The notes under the pieces: model-generated
What the model saw: the letters and a program-made list of their open reading frames with translations, nothing else
Told to the model about the DNA's origin: nothing
The model's database searches: none
Program-made: the position numbers and the translations under genes
NCBI GenBank assembly: GCA_000435595.1
Contig: FR895447.1
Span: 1-60,317, forward strand
DNA length: 60,317 nt
From: Firmicutes bacterium CAG:882
GTDB lineage: Bacteria > Bacillota > Clostridia > Lachnospirales > Lachnospiraceae
Reading direction: 5' to 3'
Part shown: positions 24,780 to 34,512 of the stretch, piece after piece
How positions within the stretch are numbered: position 1 is the stretch's first letter
Layout of the letters: every line of letters begins with the position of its first letter

Positions 24780-24928
24780 TGACCTTGTTCCCTAAATATT
24801 GACTTTAGTATTACAAGACATCATTTATGTTAATAAAATAAACTATAATTTCGGAAATTGCAAGCCCTTTTTTAAAAAAAACTTATTTTTTTATCTGCAA
24901 AAGTGCCAACGTGCATTTTTGACTATAA

Positions 24929-25792
24929 TCAAGCCTTGCCAACGGAACCGAAAAGCTCCATCTTCTCCTTGACTGTTTCCTTGATTGCAGCAGCACCCGG
25001 AGCTAAAAGCTTACGAGGATCAAAGCCCTTGCCCTCTAAGTCCTTGCCTGCCTCGATGTACTTTCTTGTGGCGTCAGCGAATGATAACTGACACTCTGTG
25101 TTGACGTTAATCTTGGCAACACCGAGAGAGATGGCCTTCTTGATCATGTCAGCAGGGATGCCTGTACCACCGTGAAGAACGAGAGGCATGTCACCTGTGA
25201 GCTCCTTAACGGCTGCAAGTGTCTCAAAGCTTAAGCCCTTCCAGTTAGCAGGGTACTTACCGTGGATATTGCCGATTCCGGCAGCTAACATTGTAACACC
25301 GAGGTCTGCGATTGCCTTACACTCCTTAGGGTCGGCACACTCACCCATACCGATGACACCGTCCTCTTCGCCGCCGATTGAACCAACCTCAGCCTCAAGA
25401 GACATATTGTGGTCAGCACAAATCTTAACTAATTCCTTGGTCTTTGCAATGTTCTCCTCGATTGGGTAGTGAGAACCATCGAACATGATTGAAGAGAAGC
25501 CTGCCTCAACGCACTTAAGACATCCTTCGTATGAACCATGGTCTAAGTGAAGAGCAACAGGAACCGTGATGTTAAGCTCCTCCATCATACCCTTAACCAT
25601 ACCTACAACAGTCTTATATCCTGCCATGTACTTGCCTGCACCTTCGGAAACACCGAGGATAACAGGGGAGTTGAGCTCCTGAGCCGTGGTAAGGATAGCC
25701 TTAGTCCACTCAAGATTGTTAATATTAAACTGGCCAACTGCATAATGACCGGCAACTGCCTTTTCAAGCATTTCTTTTGCTGTAACTAACAT
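24929..25792 (-). CDS. fba: class II fructose-bisphosphate aldolase
   Basis: A zinc-dependent glycolytic and gluconeogenic aldolase that splits fructose 1,6-bisphosphate. The 287 residues include LHLDHGSYEGCLKCVEAGFSSIMFDGSHYP with zinc-binding HxDH-type residues, EAEVGSIGGEEDG, and the PLVLHGGTGIPADMIKKAISLGVAKINVNTE phosphate-binding loop. The SD GGAGG precedes the ATG. A TATAAT box on the minus strand lies about 50 bases upstream. The tagatose-bisphosphate aldolase branch is similar, but the gene reads most simply as fba. Confidence 0.93.
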   Translation of the reverse strand: MLVTAKEMLEKAVAGHYAVGQFNINNLEWTKAILTTAQELNSPVILGVSEGAGKYMAGYKTVVGMVKGMMEELNITVPVALHLDHGSYEGCLKCVEAGFSSIMFDGSHYPIEENIAKTKELVKICADHNMSLEAEVGSIGGEEDGVIGMGECADPKECKAIADLGVTMLAAGIGNIHGKYPANWKGLSFETLAAVKELTGDMPLVLHGGTGIPADMIKKAISLGVAKINVNTECQLSFADATRKYIEAGKDLEGKGFDPRKLLAPGAAAIKETVKEKMELFGSVGKA

Positions 25793-25876
25793 AGGTATAC
25801 CTCCGATATTGTTATTATTTTGACAATCATATTATAACACATAAAGAAAAAAATGGAATAGGGAAAATAAGAAAAC

Positions 25877-28800
25877 TTATCGTGCATTATATTTCAGAAT
25901 TGTCTTGATATTGTCGGTGAGCGTTCCCGAAACGTCATATACGATATTTCGGTGCTGAACACCGCCTTCTTTGAAGCCTAATGCCGTCGTATCCGTATAT
26001 GTGGAGCTGGCACAGCCAAGAGGTATGAAGAAGTCATGTAAATATATATATGCCGTGTGTGTCGGCTGTATGACGGTCATTTCGAGGTCAGGATGTGTAT
26101 CACACGCCGGATTTATGTACTTCTTTACCGAGCCGAAATCAGCACATATAGAGTGCACATTGCCGAAGGTATATATGCGGAGCCTGCCTTTCTGACCGCC
26201 CATGAAGGAGGTACCGTGCGAATTGTGGGAGATATTTTCAATGTATGCTTCAACGCGGAAGGCATCTCTGGAATATACATATCCTGAGCTGTCAGCAAGT
26301 AAAAATCCAATGTCATCGGCATGTATAGCCGAACCGCTCTGGAGTGTTCCAAAGTCGTACGAGGTTATCGGCAGCGTGGCAGTGTTGCCAAGCCGGTCAA
26401 ATGCATGGATGGACATATTGACGCGTTCTACATCCTGAAAATTTTTCAGACAATCATACAGACTAAAACGACAGACATAGCTTCCGCTGTTTTCAATAAA
26501 GCTGAACTCAGCCCTGTTATCAGCATTATTGACATCGGAAATAACAAGTGAAAACCCGGATATTCCCGAAACATCATCGTATGCATCGTAGATACTCATG
26601 ACAGCGTAAGGGGAGGCGTTTAAAGTATCATTGTATAGTCCGAGAGTTGCATTGTTCTCGATGTATTTTACGGTACCGGACGGAGCAGTGTTGTCAAAGG
26701 CGTAGACGCCGTAGACATGGCAGGATGCAATCGTTGCAAGAGCCCCTATGCTGCTTGACAGGTTTCCGTACCTGTCTTTTATCTGCTTAACCCAGAGATA
26801 GTAAAAGCCTGTTTCGGAGCTGCCGAGCCTATTGAGCGTTGTTGAAAAAGAATCTGCAGCTGGTGAAGAACAGTACTCGAACCAGTTGTCCGGCGGAGTT
26901 GTGATGCTTGTTGAAAATCCATATTCATAGTGATTGTCCGATGAGAGTCCGGAACCTTTTTCTGCTATGGTTATTGTTACATCAATACTTTTTACGGCAT
27001 CGTTTTCCACATCCGGGTTGACGGTTTCTGTCGGTGTAACACTGAGTTGTGGCGCTGATGAATCCTTCCACTGTGCGTAGAGCGTAACCTTGCCTCCCCG
27101 GACAGCCGTAAGATTCTTTACAGTTTCCCGATTCGCATAAGACTTGCCGTTTCCGTCCGCGCTGGTATTCCACCCTATGAACTCGTATCCGTCTCTTGCA
27201 AACTTATTTTCCGGCAGATTGACCGGCACATCATATATAGCCGGCACGTCTGCCATTGTGCCTGTTACCTTCGTCGCGCTGTCGCCGTCATTTTTATCAA
27301 ATCTTATCGTGTAGGTTATCGGCAGCCAGCTCTGGTACAGCTCCAGATTATTAAGTCCTTTCCACACTGCACTTTCAGCCGGAATTTCAGCCGGCGTACC
27401 GATTTTTACAACGAACATCTTCTTTGATGTGTTGTCAAGGTTATCGGTCGCAATGATATTGTAAAAGTTTACGCCCGATGCACTGAAGCTGTAGCTGTGG
27501 GCGCCGCCTGTTATGTCTGCAAGAACGACATCATTTACATCCTTTAATACGATACTTTTAAGCCCGGCTTCATTATCTGATATATCAAAACTGATTTCTG
27601 TGGTGCTTCCTGATTCGAACCATCCGTAAGTGCTTTTGACACTGCTTAAATCAGGCGCGGTATTATCGAAACGGTACGGACCGAACACATGATAATCGGA
27701 ATCGTTTGACCAGTTCCCGGCTGTATCCTTTACGCGCTTTACCCAGAGATAATATGTGCCCGTCAGCCCGCTTCCGATTGTCACATTCCGATTATTTACA
27801 TAGTTTGTCCACGAACCGCCGACAAGACTTGAGCTGCTCTCAGACAGGTAATACCGGTATGCATTGTCAGACGCAAGGGTGTCATTGTCATCTGCAGTAA
27901 TCTTAACGGATGACGTTGTTGTCCAGGCAGTCTGTGACGGTACCGCACTGACCGTCGGCCCGGTTATGTCCGCCCATTTGGCATACACTTTTACAGGATT
28001 TTCACTGCCTGCATATTTCCATACCGCCTGTGCCACGCTTCCTGTCCAGTATGTACCGTTTACTGCGTTACCAGTGGAATCGTATATCATATTGCCTGAC
28101 GCATCTGACCATCCGTCAAACCTGCACCCGTTTTTTGTTATTACCGATGACGGGACGCTGTTTCCCTGCGTGGAGTCGTATGTAACGTCCGTGTTCGCGG
28201 GAGTTGAACTTCCGCCATTAGAATTCCATGTTATTGCGTACTGTTTTGGAGATGCGTAAGCTGTAAAGCTTATGCTGCTGCCCGGCATTGTGAATGTGTA
28301 GCTGCTGCCGTAGGCTTTGCTGCTGTCTGCGACGTCCTGCTCCCAGTAAGGAGTTGTGTATCCTGTTTTTGTCGTTGAGGTTATGGTGACGTCGCTTCTT
28401 ACGGACTTGACTCCGCCGCCTGATACGGAGGATATTCCGGTGCCGGCGTTTACGGTGACGGTTCCCGTCCAGTAAGCATAGAGATTCAAAGTGGCACCAT
28501 CCGTGCTGTTCCATCTGCATACGGCACTGCTGCCGCTGCCGCTCCAGAAACTGCCGGACACGGCATTGCCGTCTGCATCGTATACCTTTTCTCCTGTCCC
28601 ATTCTGACCGGTATACCATCCCTGAAGCGTACAGTCGTTCCATGCCGCTGACGCGGCTCCTGCATTCCGGTTTGAAGAGTCGTATGTGGCGGTATGGGAA
28701 AATTCGCCGTTGCCGTTTGATGGATTAAAGACAATGTTGTAATTATTTGGAACAAGCTGATTATTATATGTTACGGTTACGGTTCCTCCGATACCATTTT

Positions 28801-29422
28801 CGCGCGAATACTCAAACGTACATCCGTTGTTTTTTAGTGTCTTTAATGAAATCATACCGGCACCCTTACGGCCCAGGTAACGAACCATACCATCAAACAT
28901 CCATGAGTTTAAGTCCTGTATATCCGGTTGGTCCTGTTCCTGCAATACCGACTCATGTGACTTCCCATGGTCATGGTTACATGTTTCATGTACTGCGCAA
29001 TGATTATCAACTTTGTTTCTTTCGCCACCGTATACGCTTGCCCCGGTAAAAACATATTTATTATTTACCGTATCATAATATCCATAAAAATTAGCAGCCT
29101 GGGTTACCCAATGATTCGGATTGCCGTACTCATCATTGCACTCACCACACCATTCACAAAAAGGCCAGCCAAACCTGCTGTTCGTTGAAGCATGATAGTA
29201 TTTTGTGAAATCGCTGAATATTTCAAGGTTATCAAATTTTATTATATTGTATGTTATGGATGATGCCCCGTAATGATACCCAGCCGGTGCATCGTCGGCC
29301 AGCACCGTCTCAATACTGCCCGTCCACGTCAGTGCTCCGCACGGAGGCAGGAGCGCAAGTCCCGCCGCCGTGACGAATGCCACAGCCCTGTTAAGGAATT
29401 TATGAAGCCTTTTGTTTTTCAT
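25877..29422 (-). CDS. very large secreted protein with InlB/Flg_new-type repeats and Ig-like domains
   Basis: A protein of 1181 residues. After a signal peptide (KNKRLHKFLNRAVAFVTAAGLALL) comes a Cys/His-rich region (about 60-150; CEWCGEC, HAVHETCNHDH style) that may bind metal or be disulfide-linked. Several Listeria-Bacteroides (Flg_new) repeats follow, each with a G-W-(Y/S/N)-x...-A-x-W pattern such as LQGWYTG...LYAYW and FIGWNTS...LYAQW. Two bacterial Ig-like stretches (DITGPTVSAVPSQTAW, SAPQLSVTPTETVN) have LSSDNHYEYGFS/YYLWVKQIKD echoes. No LPXTG, SLH or other anchor is seen at the C-terminus (ILKYNAR). The ATG at 29422 follows AAGGAGGTGA. It starts 13 bases after the stop of a sister gene and is in one operon with it. 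Likely an adhesin or surface protein; no partner is known. Confidence 0.82.
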   Translation of the reverse strand: MKNKRLHKFLNRAVAFVTAAGLALLPPCGALTWTGSIETVLADDAPAGYHYGASSITYNIIKFDNLEIFSDFTKYYHASTNSRFGWPFCEWCGECNDEYGNPNHWVTQAANFYGYYDTVNNKYVFTGASVYGGERNKVDNHCAVHETCNHDHGKSHESVLQEQDQPDIQDLNSWMFDGMVRYLGRKGAGMISLKTLKNNGCTFEYSRENGIGGTVTVTYNNQLVPNNYNIVFNPSNGNGEFSHTATYDSSNRNAGAASAAWNDCTLQGWYTGQNGTGEKVYDADGNAVSGSFWSGSGSSAVCRWNSTDGATLNLYAYWTGTVTVNAGTGISSVSGGGVKSVRSDVTITSTTKTGYTTPYWEQDVADSSKAYGSSYTFTMPGSSISFTAYASPKQYAITWNSNGGSSTPANTDVTYDSTQGNSVPSSVITKNGCRFDGWSDASGNMIYDSTGNAVNGTYWTGSVAQAVWKYAGSENPVKVYAKWADITGPTVSAVPSQTAWTTTSSVKITADDNDTLASDNAYRYYLSESSSSLVGGSWTNYVNNRNVTIGSGLTGTYYLWVKRVKDTAGNWSNDSDYHVFGPYRFDNTAPDLSSVKSTYGWFESGSTTEISFDISDNEAGLKSIVLKDVNDVVLADITGGAHSYSFSASGVNFYNIIATDNLDNTSKKMFVVKIGTPAEIPAESAVWKGLNNLELYQSWLPITYTIRFDKNDGDSATKVTGTMADVPAIYDVPVNLPENKFARDGYEFIGWNTSADGNGKSYANRETVKNLTAVRGGKVTLYAQWKDSSAPQLSVTPTETVNPDVENDAVKSIDVTITIAEKGSGLSSDNHYEYGFSTSITTPPDNWFEYCSSPAADSFSTTLNRLGSSETGFYYLWVKQIKDRYGNLSSSIGALATIASCHVYGVYAFDNTAPSGTVKYIENNATLGLYNDTLNASPYAVMSIYDAYDDVSGISGFSLVISDVNNADNRAEFSFIENSGSYVCRFSLYDCLKNFQDVERVNMSIHAFDRLGNTATLPITSYDFGTLQSGSAIHADDIGFLLADSSGYVYSRDAFRVEAYIENISHNSHGTSFMGGQKGRLRIYTFGNVHSICADFGSVKKYINPACDTHPDLEMTVIQPTHTAYIYLHDFFIPLGCASSTYTDTTALGFKEGGVQHRNIVYDVSGTLTDNIKTILKYNAR

Positions 29423-29435
29423 CCGTCTCACCTCC

Positions 29436-32400
29436 TTATTTTCTGTAGTCTTCCGACCAGTATCCGCCCTCGTCGGTGCTGTACCCGTCCGTGTCAAATA
29501 CCGTGTAACCGGTGCCGTCCGCCCTGGTGTTCCAGCCGCCGGGAATGTACCCGGTTCTCTCTACATCTGCGCTATCCCAGACGGTGCTGTTCCTGTCGCT
29601 GTCATATGTTACTCCCAGAGTCCTGGTTCCCGAGCTTTTGTCGTCCGCCCAGACACCGCCGTTGACATCGAACGTGAGCTCAAACTCCAGCGGCGTGAAG
29701 TGCGCATACAGGATAAGGCTCGGTCCAACCCATGCGCCGTTGTCCGCCAGGTACGCCCCGGCCGCGAGCTTGTCCGACGGCATTCTGTCTGCCATATCCG
29801 TTGAGCTGCCGCCGTTAAATACCTGCGTGCCGCCCTTAAGTTCCGTATAGAATCCGTTAAAAGTGTAGCCGGTTCTTTTTACAGACGGCACGTCGGTTCC
29901 CCATTCCACATCATACGCATTTTTTGAAATGAAATTCTTGGAACCGAATCTGATGAACCGCAGCGTCCAGTTGTCCTGTATGCTTTTTCCGGTCATTGTT
30001 CCGGTGTCCGTCATGAATATGAGCTGTCTGTCGTCGGCTTCCCACGCTGCAACAAGGGTTACGGTTCCGGGGGTATATCTTAAGCTTGCGAACGGAAGCT
30101 TTGCACCCGCGGCCTTTCCGGCTCCGGCACCTGATGCCGTGGCACCGTCCACATACGCGCCGCCTACACAGTGCGTTCCCTCATCCATTCCCTTTACAGT
30201 CCAGCCCTTGAAGAGTGACGAACCTTTTTCAGGGTTGCTGATGTCAAAATACTCGTAAACCGAGGCCTCTGCCGGATACGAGCCGCCCGGAACAGGAGAA
30301 CCGCCGTTGAAATCGTATGTGATGTTGTATTTTGCATAGTTCCACTGAGCCGTAAAAAGCACGGTGCCATCCGAGCCGTTCAGTCCGATGAACTCAGCCG
30401 GGCTTTTTCCGGTGCCTATGCCGGATGCACTTTCTGAGTTTGTCTTCGTGCCGTCAAGAAGGTGCGGGCTGTTATCCATTCCGGTTATTTCCCAGCCTGC
30501 AAACTCAGCCCCGGCAAGCGTCGGTGCCGCGATGCTGAGAATGTCGTAATATTTGGCTTTGGTCGGGTTGGATGCGATTGCGTCCGCACCGTTGTAATCA
30601 TATTTTATGCTGTAACTGAGCGGCTCCCACATGGCGTACAGCGTGTCCGCCGGGTCGCCGTTGCCATCAATCCCATAATAAAGGCCGTCTGCCGAGGCGG
30701 TTCCGCCCGCACCGTCTGCCGTCCAGTTCCAACAGACGAACGTATATCCTGAAAGCTCAGGCTCAGGAAGCAAGCCTATCTTTGTACCGAACGTTAGTGT
30801 TCTCGATGTCTCGTCTGCACCCGTAAGCGTGTAGCCAAGACGGCTGTTTTTCGCAGCATCAGGTATCAGGTAATTGAAATTAAGTGCCACATCAGCCGGT
30901 GTCCATTTGGCATATATGGTCTTCGCAAAGGAACTTTCTGCCGCATTAAGTGTGTAATCATCGCCCGGCTTTCCGACATATCCCGCAAATGTTCCGGTCA
31001 CACCGTCATAGCTCTCGTACCAGCCCTCCAATTCATAGTTGGTGCTGCTAAGCTTCGGAAGTCTGACGGTATATCCGCTGTACACTGCCGTCGCTGTCAC
31101 AACGGAATCCTTCACAAGCGTCTCCCCGTAAAGGGTTCCGGGCTGACAGACGGTGCCGCCTATGTTCCAGCCTGCAAATTTAAAATTGCCTTCCGTCGCA
31201 GGCAGGGATGTGGACCGAGAGTGTTCATTGTTGGTGTTTCCTTCGTAGCAGAGCGTGTATCTGCTTCCCGTAAGCTGTGTGTCCGCAAGTATGGCAGCGG
31301 TACCCACTGTTGTCACGGTGTCGGCAGGCGGCGTTATATAAGTATCGCTTGCACCCTTGTCATAGTGTATTGTGTAGTCACCAACGTACTCCCATCCTGC
31401 ATACGCGGTGACGTTTCCCTTGTATATCCAGTTACCGTCCGCATCAAAATACTGCGTGCCTTTCACAGCGTTGCCGTCTGTATCGTAGAGCATCACGCCG
31501 CCGTCGGGACTGTCATACCAGCCCGTGAAGAGGTAATCAGTGCGGGAGGGAGCTTTCACCGATGCCGTGCCGTAAGGTGTGGACGCCTGCGGGGAAGCTA
31601 TGTTGACATCGGAGTACCATTTTCTTTTATTGGCATCACCATACCACGCATAAGCTTTGGCTTTTTTGTTTCCATTGTATACCTGCATGTTTTTAACAGT
31701 TCCCTCAGTCATTACTCCACCGTTAGTATCAAAGTTCACATTTCTGTAAAACACAAGCCCGATAATTCCGTACGCATGAATACCAAAATAAGCGGGAACC
31801 CCTTCATCCTGTTCTGCAGGATGGTTGCTGTCATGAATGTCCTTATTCATGTAAGTACCCTCAAGCAGGTAAAGAAATTTCTGACCGTTATCTATTGTGT
31901 TGCTTACATCGAGGCTTACAACATACTCGCCTTTGTACGCACCGTCGTTTCCGGCTTCGACGGATTCCCAGGTCTGGTGGCTCAGCTCATTATTGACTTC
32001 CGCGCCGGTCTGTTCTCTGAAACTGTACCATTCATTCGCGCCTGTCGTAGCCGTAATGTTTTCCATTGTATTCCGGTACTCCCCCAGCCAATACATGCGC
32101 CCATGAGTCTCGGTCACGCCCTCGGCTGACGGATTTTCAAAATGGGTGATGTTCGGTGTGGTTATAACCGCATAGTCAACCTGCTGTCCCTCGGAGTAGG
32201 ACATCTCATATTCGTAAACGTACTTATTGAGGTCGTAGGTTGCGGTACCGGCGGCGATGTCATTATTGACTCGCGGGTTTCGCGTTATACTATTAATTAC
32301 AGTATCGCCATCTGTAATATTAAGATGAGTACCATTATTGTTATAGTGAGTATCTTTATGATTACAATGCATTAATTGAATTTGTATTTTTGTTCGCGTG

Positions 32401-32534
32401 CGATAAGAACCATATTCTCCGTCATCTTGATTCCAAAACGCTGCAACATTTTCTGATTCGATATTACACATTGTCACAACAATAGAAAGAAACAATACAA
32501 ATACCTGTACAAAGATTCTCCTTTTCTTTTTCAT
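29436..32534 (-). CDS. large secreted protein with Flg_new-type repeats
   Basis: A protein of 1032 residues. A signal peptide (RRIFVQVFVLFLSIVVTMC) is followed by a unique N-terminal domain of about 260 residues and then many InlB/Flg_new repeats (for example FTGWYDSPDGGVMLYDTDGNAVKG...TAYAGW, FVCWNWTADGAGG...LYAMW). The last repeat begins normally (GYIPGGWNTRADGTGYTVFDTDG) but stops at SEDYRK, before the closing (L)YAxW strand, and no surface anchor follows, so the C-terminus may be truncated. The 5' third of the gene is AT-rich and the repeat part is visibly GC-richer, suggesting a mosaic origin. It is upstream of, and co-oriented with, the 1181-residue protein. Confidence 0.82.
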   Translation of the reverse strand: MKKKRRIFVQVFVLFLSIVVTMCNIESENVAAFWNQDDGEYGSYRTRTKIQIQLMHCNHKDTHYNNNGTHLNITDGDTVINSITRNPRVNNDIAAGTATYDLNKYVYEYEMSYSEGQQVDYAVITTPNITHFENPSAEGVTETHGRMYWLGEYRNTMENITATTGANEWYSFREQTGAEVNNELSHQTWESVEAGNDGAYKGEYVVSLDVSNTIDNGQKFLYLLEGTYMNKDIHDSNHPAEQDEGVPAYFGIHAYGIIGLVFYRNVNFDTNGGVMTEGTVKNMQVYNGNKKAKAYAWYGDANKRKWYSDVNIASPQASTPYGTASVKAPSRTDYLFTGWYDSPDGGVMLYDTDGNAVKGTQYFDADGNWIYKGNVTAYAGWEYVGDYTIHYDKGASDTYITPPADTVTTVGTAAILADTQLTGSRYTLCYEGNTNNEHSRSTSLPATEGNFKFAGWNIGGTVCQPGTLYGETLVKDSVVTATAVYSGYTVRLPKLSSTNYELEGWYESYDGVTGTFAGYVGKPGDDYTLNAAESSFAKTIYAKWTPADVALNFNYLIPDAAKNSRLGYTLTGADETSRTLTFGTKIGLLPEPELSGYTFVCWNWTADGAGGTASADGLYYGIDGNGDPADTLYAMWEPLSYSIKYDYNGADAIASNPTKAKYYDILSIAAPTLAGAEFAGWEITGMDNSPHLLDGTKTNSESASGIGTGKSPAEFIGLNGSDGTVLFTAQWNYAKYNITYDFNGGSPVPGGSYPAEASVYEYFDISNPEKGSSLFKGWTVKGMDEGTHCVGGAYVDGATASGAGAGKAAGAKLPFASLRYTPGTVTLVAAWEADDRQLIFMTDTGTMTGKSIQDNWTLRFIRFGSKNFISKNAYDVEWGTDVPSVKRTGYTFNGFYTELKGGTQVFNGGSSTDMADRMPSDKLAAGAYLADNGAWVGPSLILYAHFTPLEFELTFDVNGGVWADDKSSGTRTLGVTYDSDRNSTVWDSADVERTGYIPGGWNTRADGTGYTVFDTDGYSTDEGGYWSEDYRK

Positions 32535-32928
32535 TGTTTTGTTATGCCTCCTTATGAAATAGTTTATTTATTGAATTGTTTGATTACAAAATAATAATAG
32601 ACTCTATAAATGACAGGGGTATAAGTGCGCTGCCCAAACAAGGTACATTACTGTTTTTATTGTTGAATTAGAAAAATTTCTGCGTCTAGAGTATTCTTAT
32701 CATTTATTAAACAAATATTTTCTATTTTGCCATCAAGTCTACTTTTATCTTTATAAGTTATTCTTACAAAAGGGTTTTTTCTATATACATTATTCAATTA
32801 AGGAGAAACATAAGTTTCTCTCTCCTTTAATATTTTTATTTATAAAATATGACAGAAATAAAATATACAAAAAAAGACGTACGCAGATATATTTGCATAC
32901 GTCTTAATACTTTAAAATATTTATTATT
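32535..32928. other. AT-rich intergenic region before the large surface-protein operon
   Basis: Holds the terminator of the lipoprotein gene (32868-32906) and an AAGGAGAAAC...TCTCCTT inverted repeat at about 32803-32830. On the minus strand 32657-32780 is open for about 40 codons without a proper start, possibly a gene remnant. No clear consensus promoter was found, though the region must start the surface-protein transcript. Confidence 0.5.
32868..32906 (-). terminator. terminator of the lipoprotein gene
   Basis: On the minus strand AAGACGTATGC pairs with GCGTACGTCTT and is followed by seven Ts. Confidence 0.82.
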
Positions 32929-34155
32929 TTATTTATATTTATATAGGTATCCGTGCTCAATTAAACCTTCTGCATATACACCTACAATATCACTTGTTGC
33001 ACTGTATCCGAAAGTCAAGCAGCCATCTGTTTCAGCATCCCAATTGAACTGCCCGCTGACGAAGTACGCCTCCAGCGACCCGTCATCCTGACTGCCCGTC
33101 GTCGTATTAAGCGGCTGGCTGTGCTCATCATACCAGCTCGGCAGATTCTTCCTGGTTCCCTCGGCTGTCACGGTCTCGCGCTCACCGCATACGGTGCAGT
33201 ACCTCGTTTTTGTGCCGTCACTCTCTGTGGTCGCGTCGTTATTGTAAGCATAGTCGCTCCAAGCATGTCCCGTTGCCGGAATGGCTTCCGTGTAGCTGCT
33301 GCCGCAGGAGCAGGCGAATGTCTTCACGCCCTCAGCTGTACACGAAGGAGCTGTTGTGACGGACTCGCTATAGCTGTGCACATGCACAAGCTTTGTGCCG
33401 CCTGCAGTTCTTGTGGTACGGTCACCACATACGGAGCAGACTGCTGTTTCAGTGCCGTCTGATTCGTAGGTTGCGTCGTTATTGTATGTGTAACTGCTGT
33501 AGTTGTGTGCGGTCTTGCCGATTGCCTTGGTATAGCTGTCACCGCAGGAACATGTGAAAGTCATGACGCCCTCGCTTGTGCAGGTCGACGCCTTGGTGAC
33601 AGTAGATGCGTAATTGTGTGTATGTGCAGGCTTAGTCGGCACCTGAGTAGCCTTTTCCGTGGTCTTTTCAGTCGCAGCCTGAGTTGTAGTCTCTTCCTGC
33701 TTCTTGTTATGAGCCGTTGTCGGAGCTGTTGCTGCCGCCTGAGTGGTAGTCTCGGCCACAACCGCCTTGGAAGTACTCTCCTCTGTCCCGGTTGTTGCCT
33801 CTGTAGTTGAAGCTCCGGCAGCCTTAGTGGTTGCAGACTCTGTCTTGTCGGAAGCCTTTGTGAAGTCTGATTCTGTATTTTTATTTGTGGCATCTGTCTT
33901 GGACTTCTCCGTCTCGGATGTGCCGGACTTAGATGCGTCAGACTTGGACGAGGTCGCCTCGGTACTTACGAGATTCTCGCCGGATGTCTCGGCAGTGCTG
34001 ACTGTTTCGATGGTGTTGGTCTCAATTGTTGAGGTCGCTTCTACGGAGGAAGCATCAGGGACGGATGCGGTTGACTTGTTGCAGCCGGAAGCTGTGAATA
34101 TAACGGTTGCCACAATAAGAGCGGCGGATAATCTTGATAAATACTTTGTGAACAT
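32929..34155 (-). CDS. lipoprotein with Thr/Ser-rich linker and two Cys-rich repeats
   Basis: A protein of 408 residues. The signal peptide ends in a lipobox (TASGC), so it is predicted to be lipid-anchored. Residues about 28-165 are almost entirely Thr, Ser, Ala, Glu and Lys, a wall-spanning linker. Two repeats of about 80 residues follow, each with TCSCG or ACSCG, a CSVCG or CTVCG, and conserved His (AHNYSSY, GHAWSDY), spaced like a four-cysteine metal-binding knuckle. The last ~75 residues (SWYDEHSQPL...EHGYLYKYK) are unrecognised. It lies next to the two big secreted proteins and may belong to the same surface system. Ligand unknown. Confidence 0.8.
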   Translation of the reverse strand: MFTKYLSRLSAALIVATVIFTASGCNKSTASVPDASSVEATSTIETNTIETVSTAETSGENLVSTEATSSKSDASKSGTSETEKSKTDATNKNTESDFTKASDKTESATTKAAGASTTEATTGTEESTSKAVVAETTTQAAATAPTTAHNKKQEETTTQAATEKTTEKATQVPTKPAHTHNYASTVTKASTCTSEGVMTFTCSCGDSYTKAIGKTAHNYSSYTYNNDATYESDGTETAVCSVCGDRTTRTAGGTKLVHVHSYSESVTTAPSCTAEGVKTFACSCGSSYTEAIPATGHAWSDYAYNNDATTESDGTKTRYCTVCGERETVTAEGTRKNLPSWYDEHSQPLNTTTGSQDDGSLEAYFVSGQFNWDAETDGCLTFGYSATSDIVGVYAEGLIEHGYLYKYK

Positions 34156-34512
34156 ATTGTTTTTTCTCCTTTGCAGACTGTAATTTTTCAGAGCTGTTAG
34201 AACAACTTGCTTCGTACAACGGAGCTGATATGTATGATTATAACATGATATACATGTAAAAATCAGATCCGCATGTTTTGACGCCTGAATTTGGAAATGA
34301 TGTATCTAAGTATAAAATAAATGTGGATATAAATCAATGCTTTTGACTATTGTTTAGACAGATTATTTTAAGACGTAAAAATATTCAGTTGTCAAAGAAC
34401 AATCGGTGACAGTTGTAACAATATTATGGATTTTTTTTATAAACTGTGTTATACTAATAGTTACTGTTCCAATTATTTAAGCCATATAAGGCGGAATGAG
34501 AGGTATTTGATT
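34156..34512. other. intergenic region between the lipoprotein gene and pepT
   Basis: Contains the lipoprotein promoter: a TATAAT on the minus strand (34237-34242) with the palindrome ACATG-ATATA-CATGT (34243-34257) touching its upstream edge, a candidate operator. A TATACT box on the + strand (34450-34455) may serve pepT. The rest is AT-rich with no gene seen. Confidence 0.5.

Noticed and set aside
31221..32129. 302-codon open frame on the + strand
   Set aside because: It lies wholly antisense to the giant secreted protein gene, has no credible ribosome-binding site, and its translation shows no domain. It is a shadow of the repetitive coding strand.
32657..32800. Possible small gene on the minus strand in the AT-rich gap
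   Set aside because: A 40-codon stretch is open, but the ATG that follows a good ribosome site is out of frame with it. It is kept only as a note of a possible remnant.
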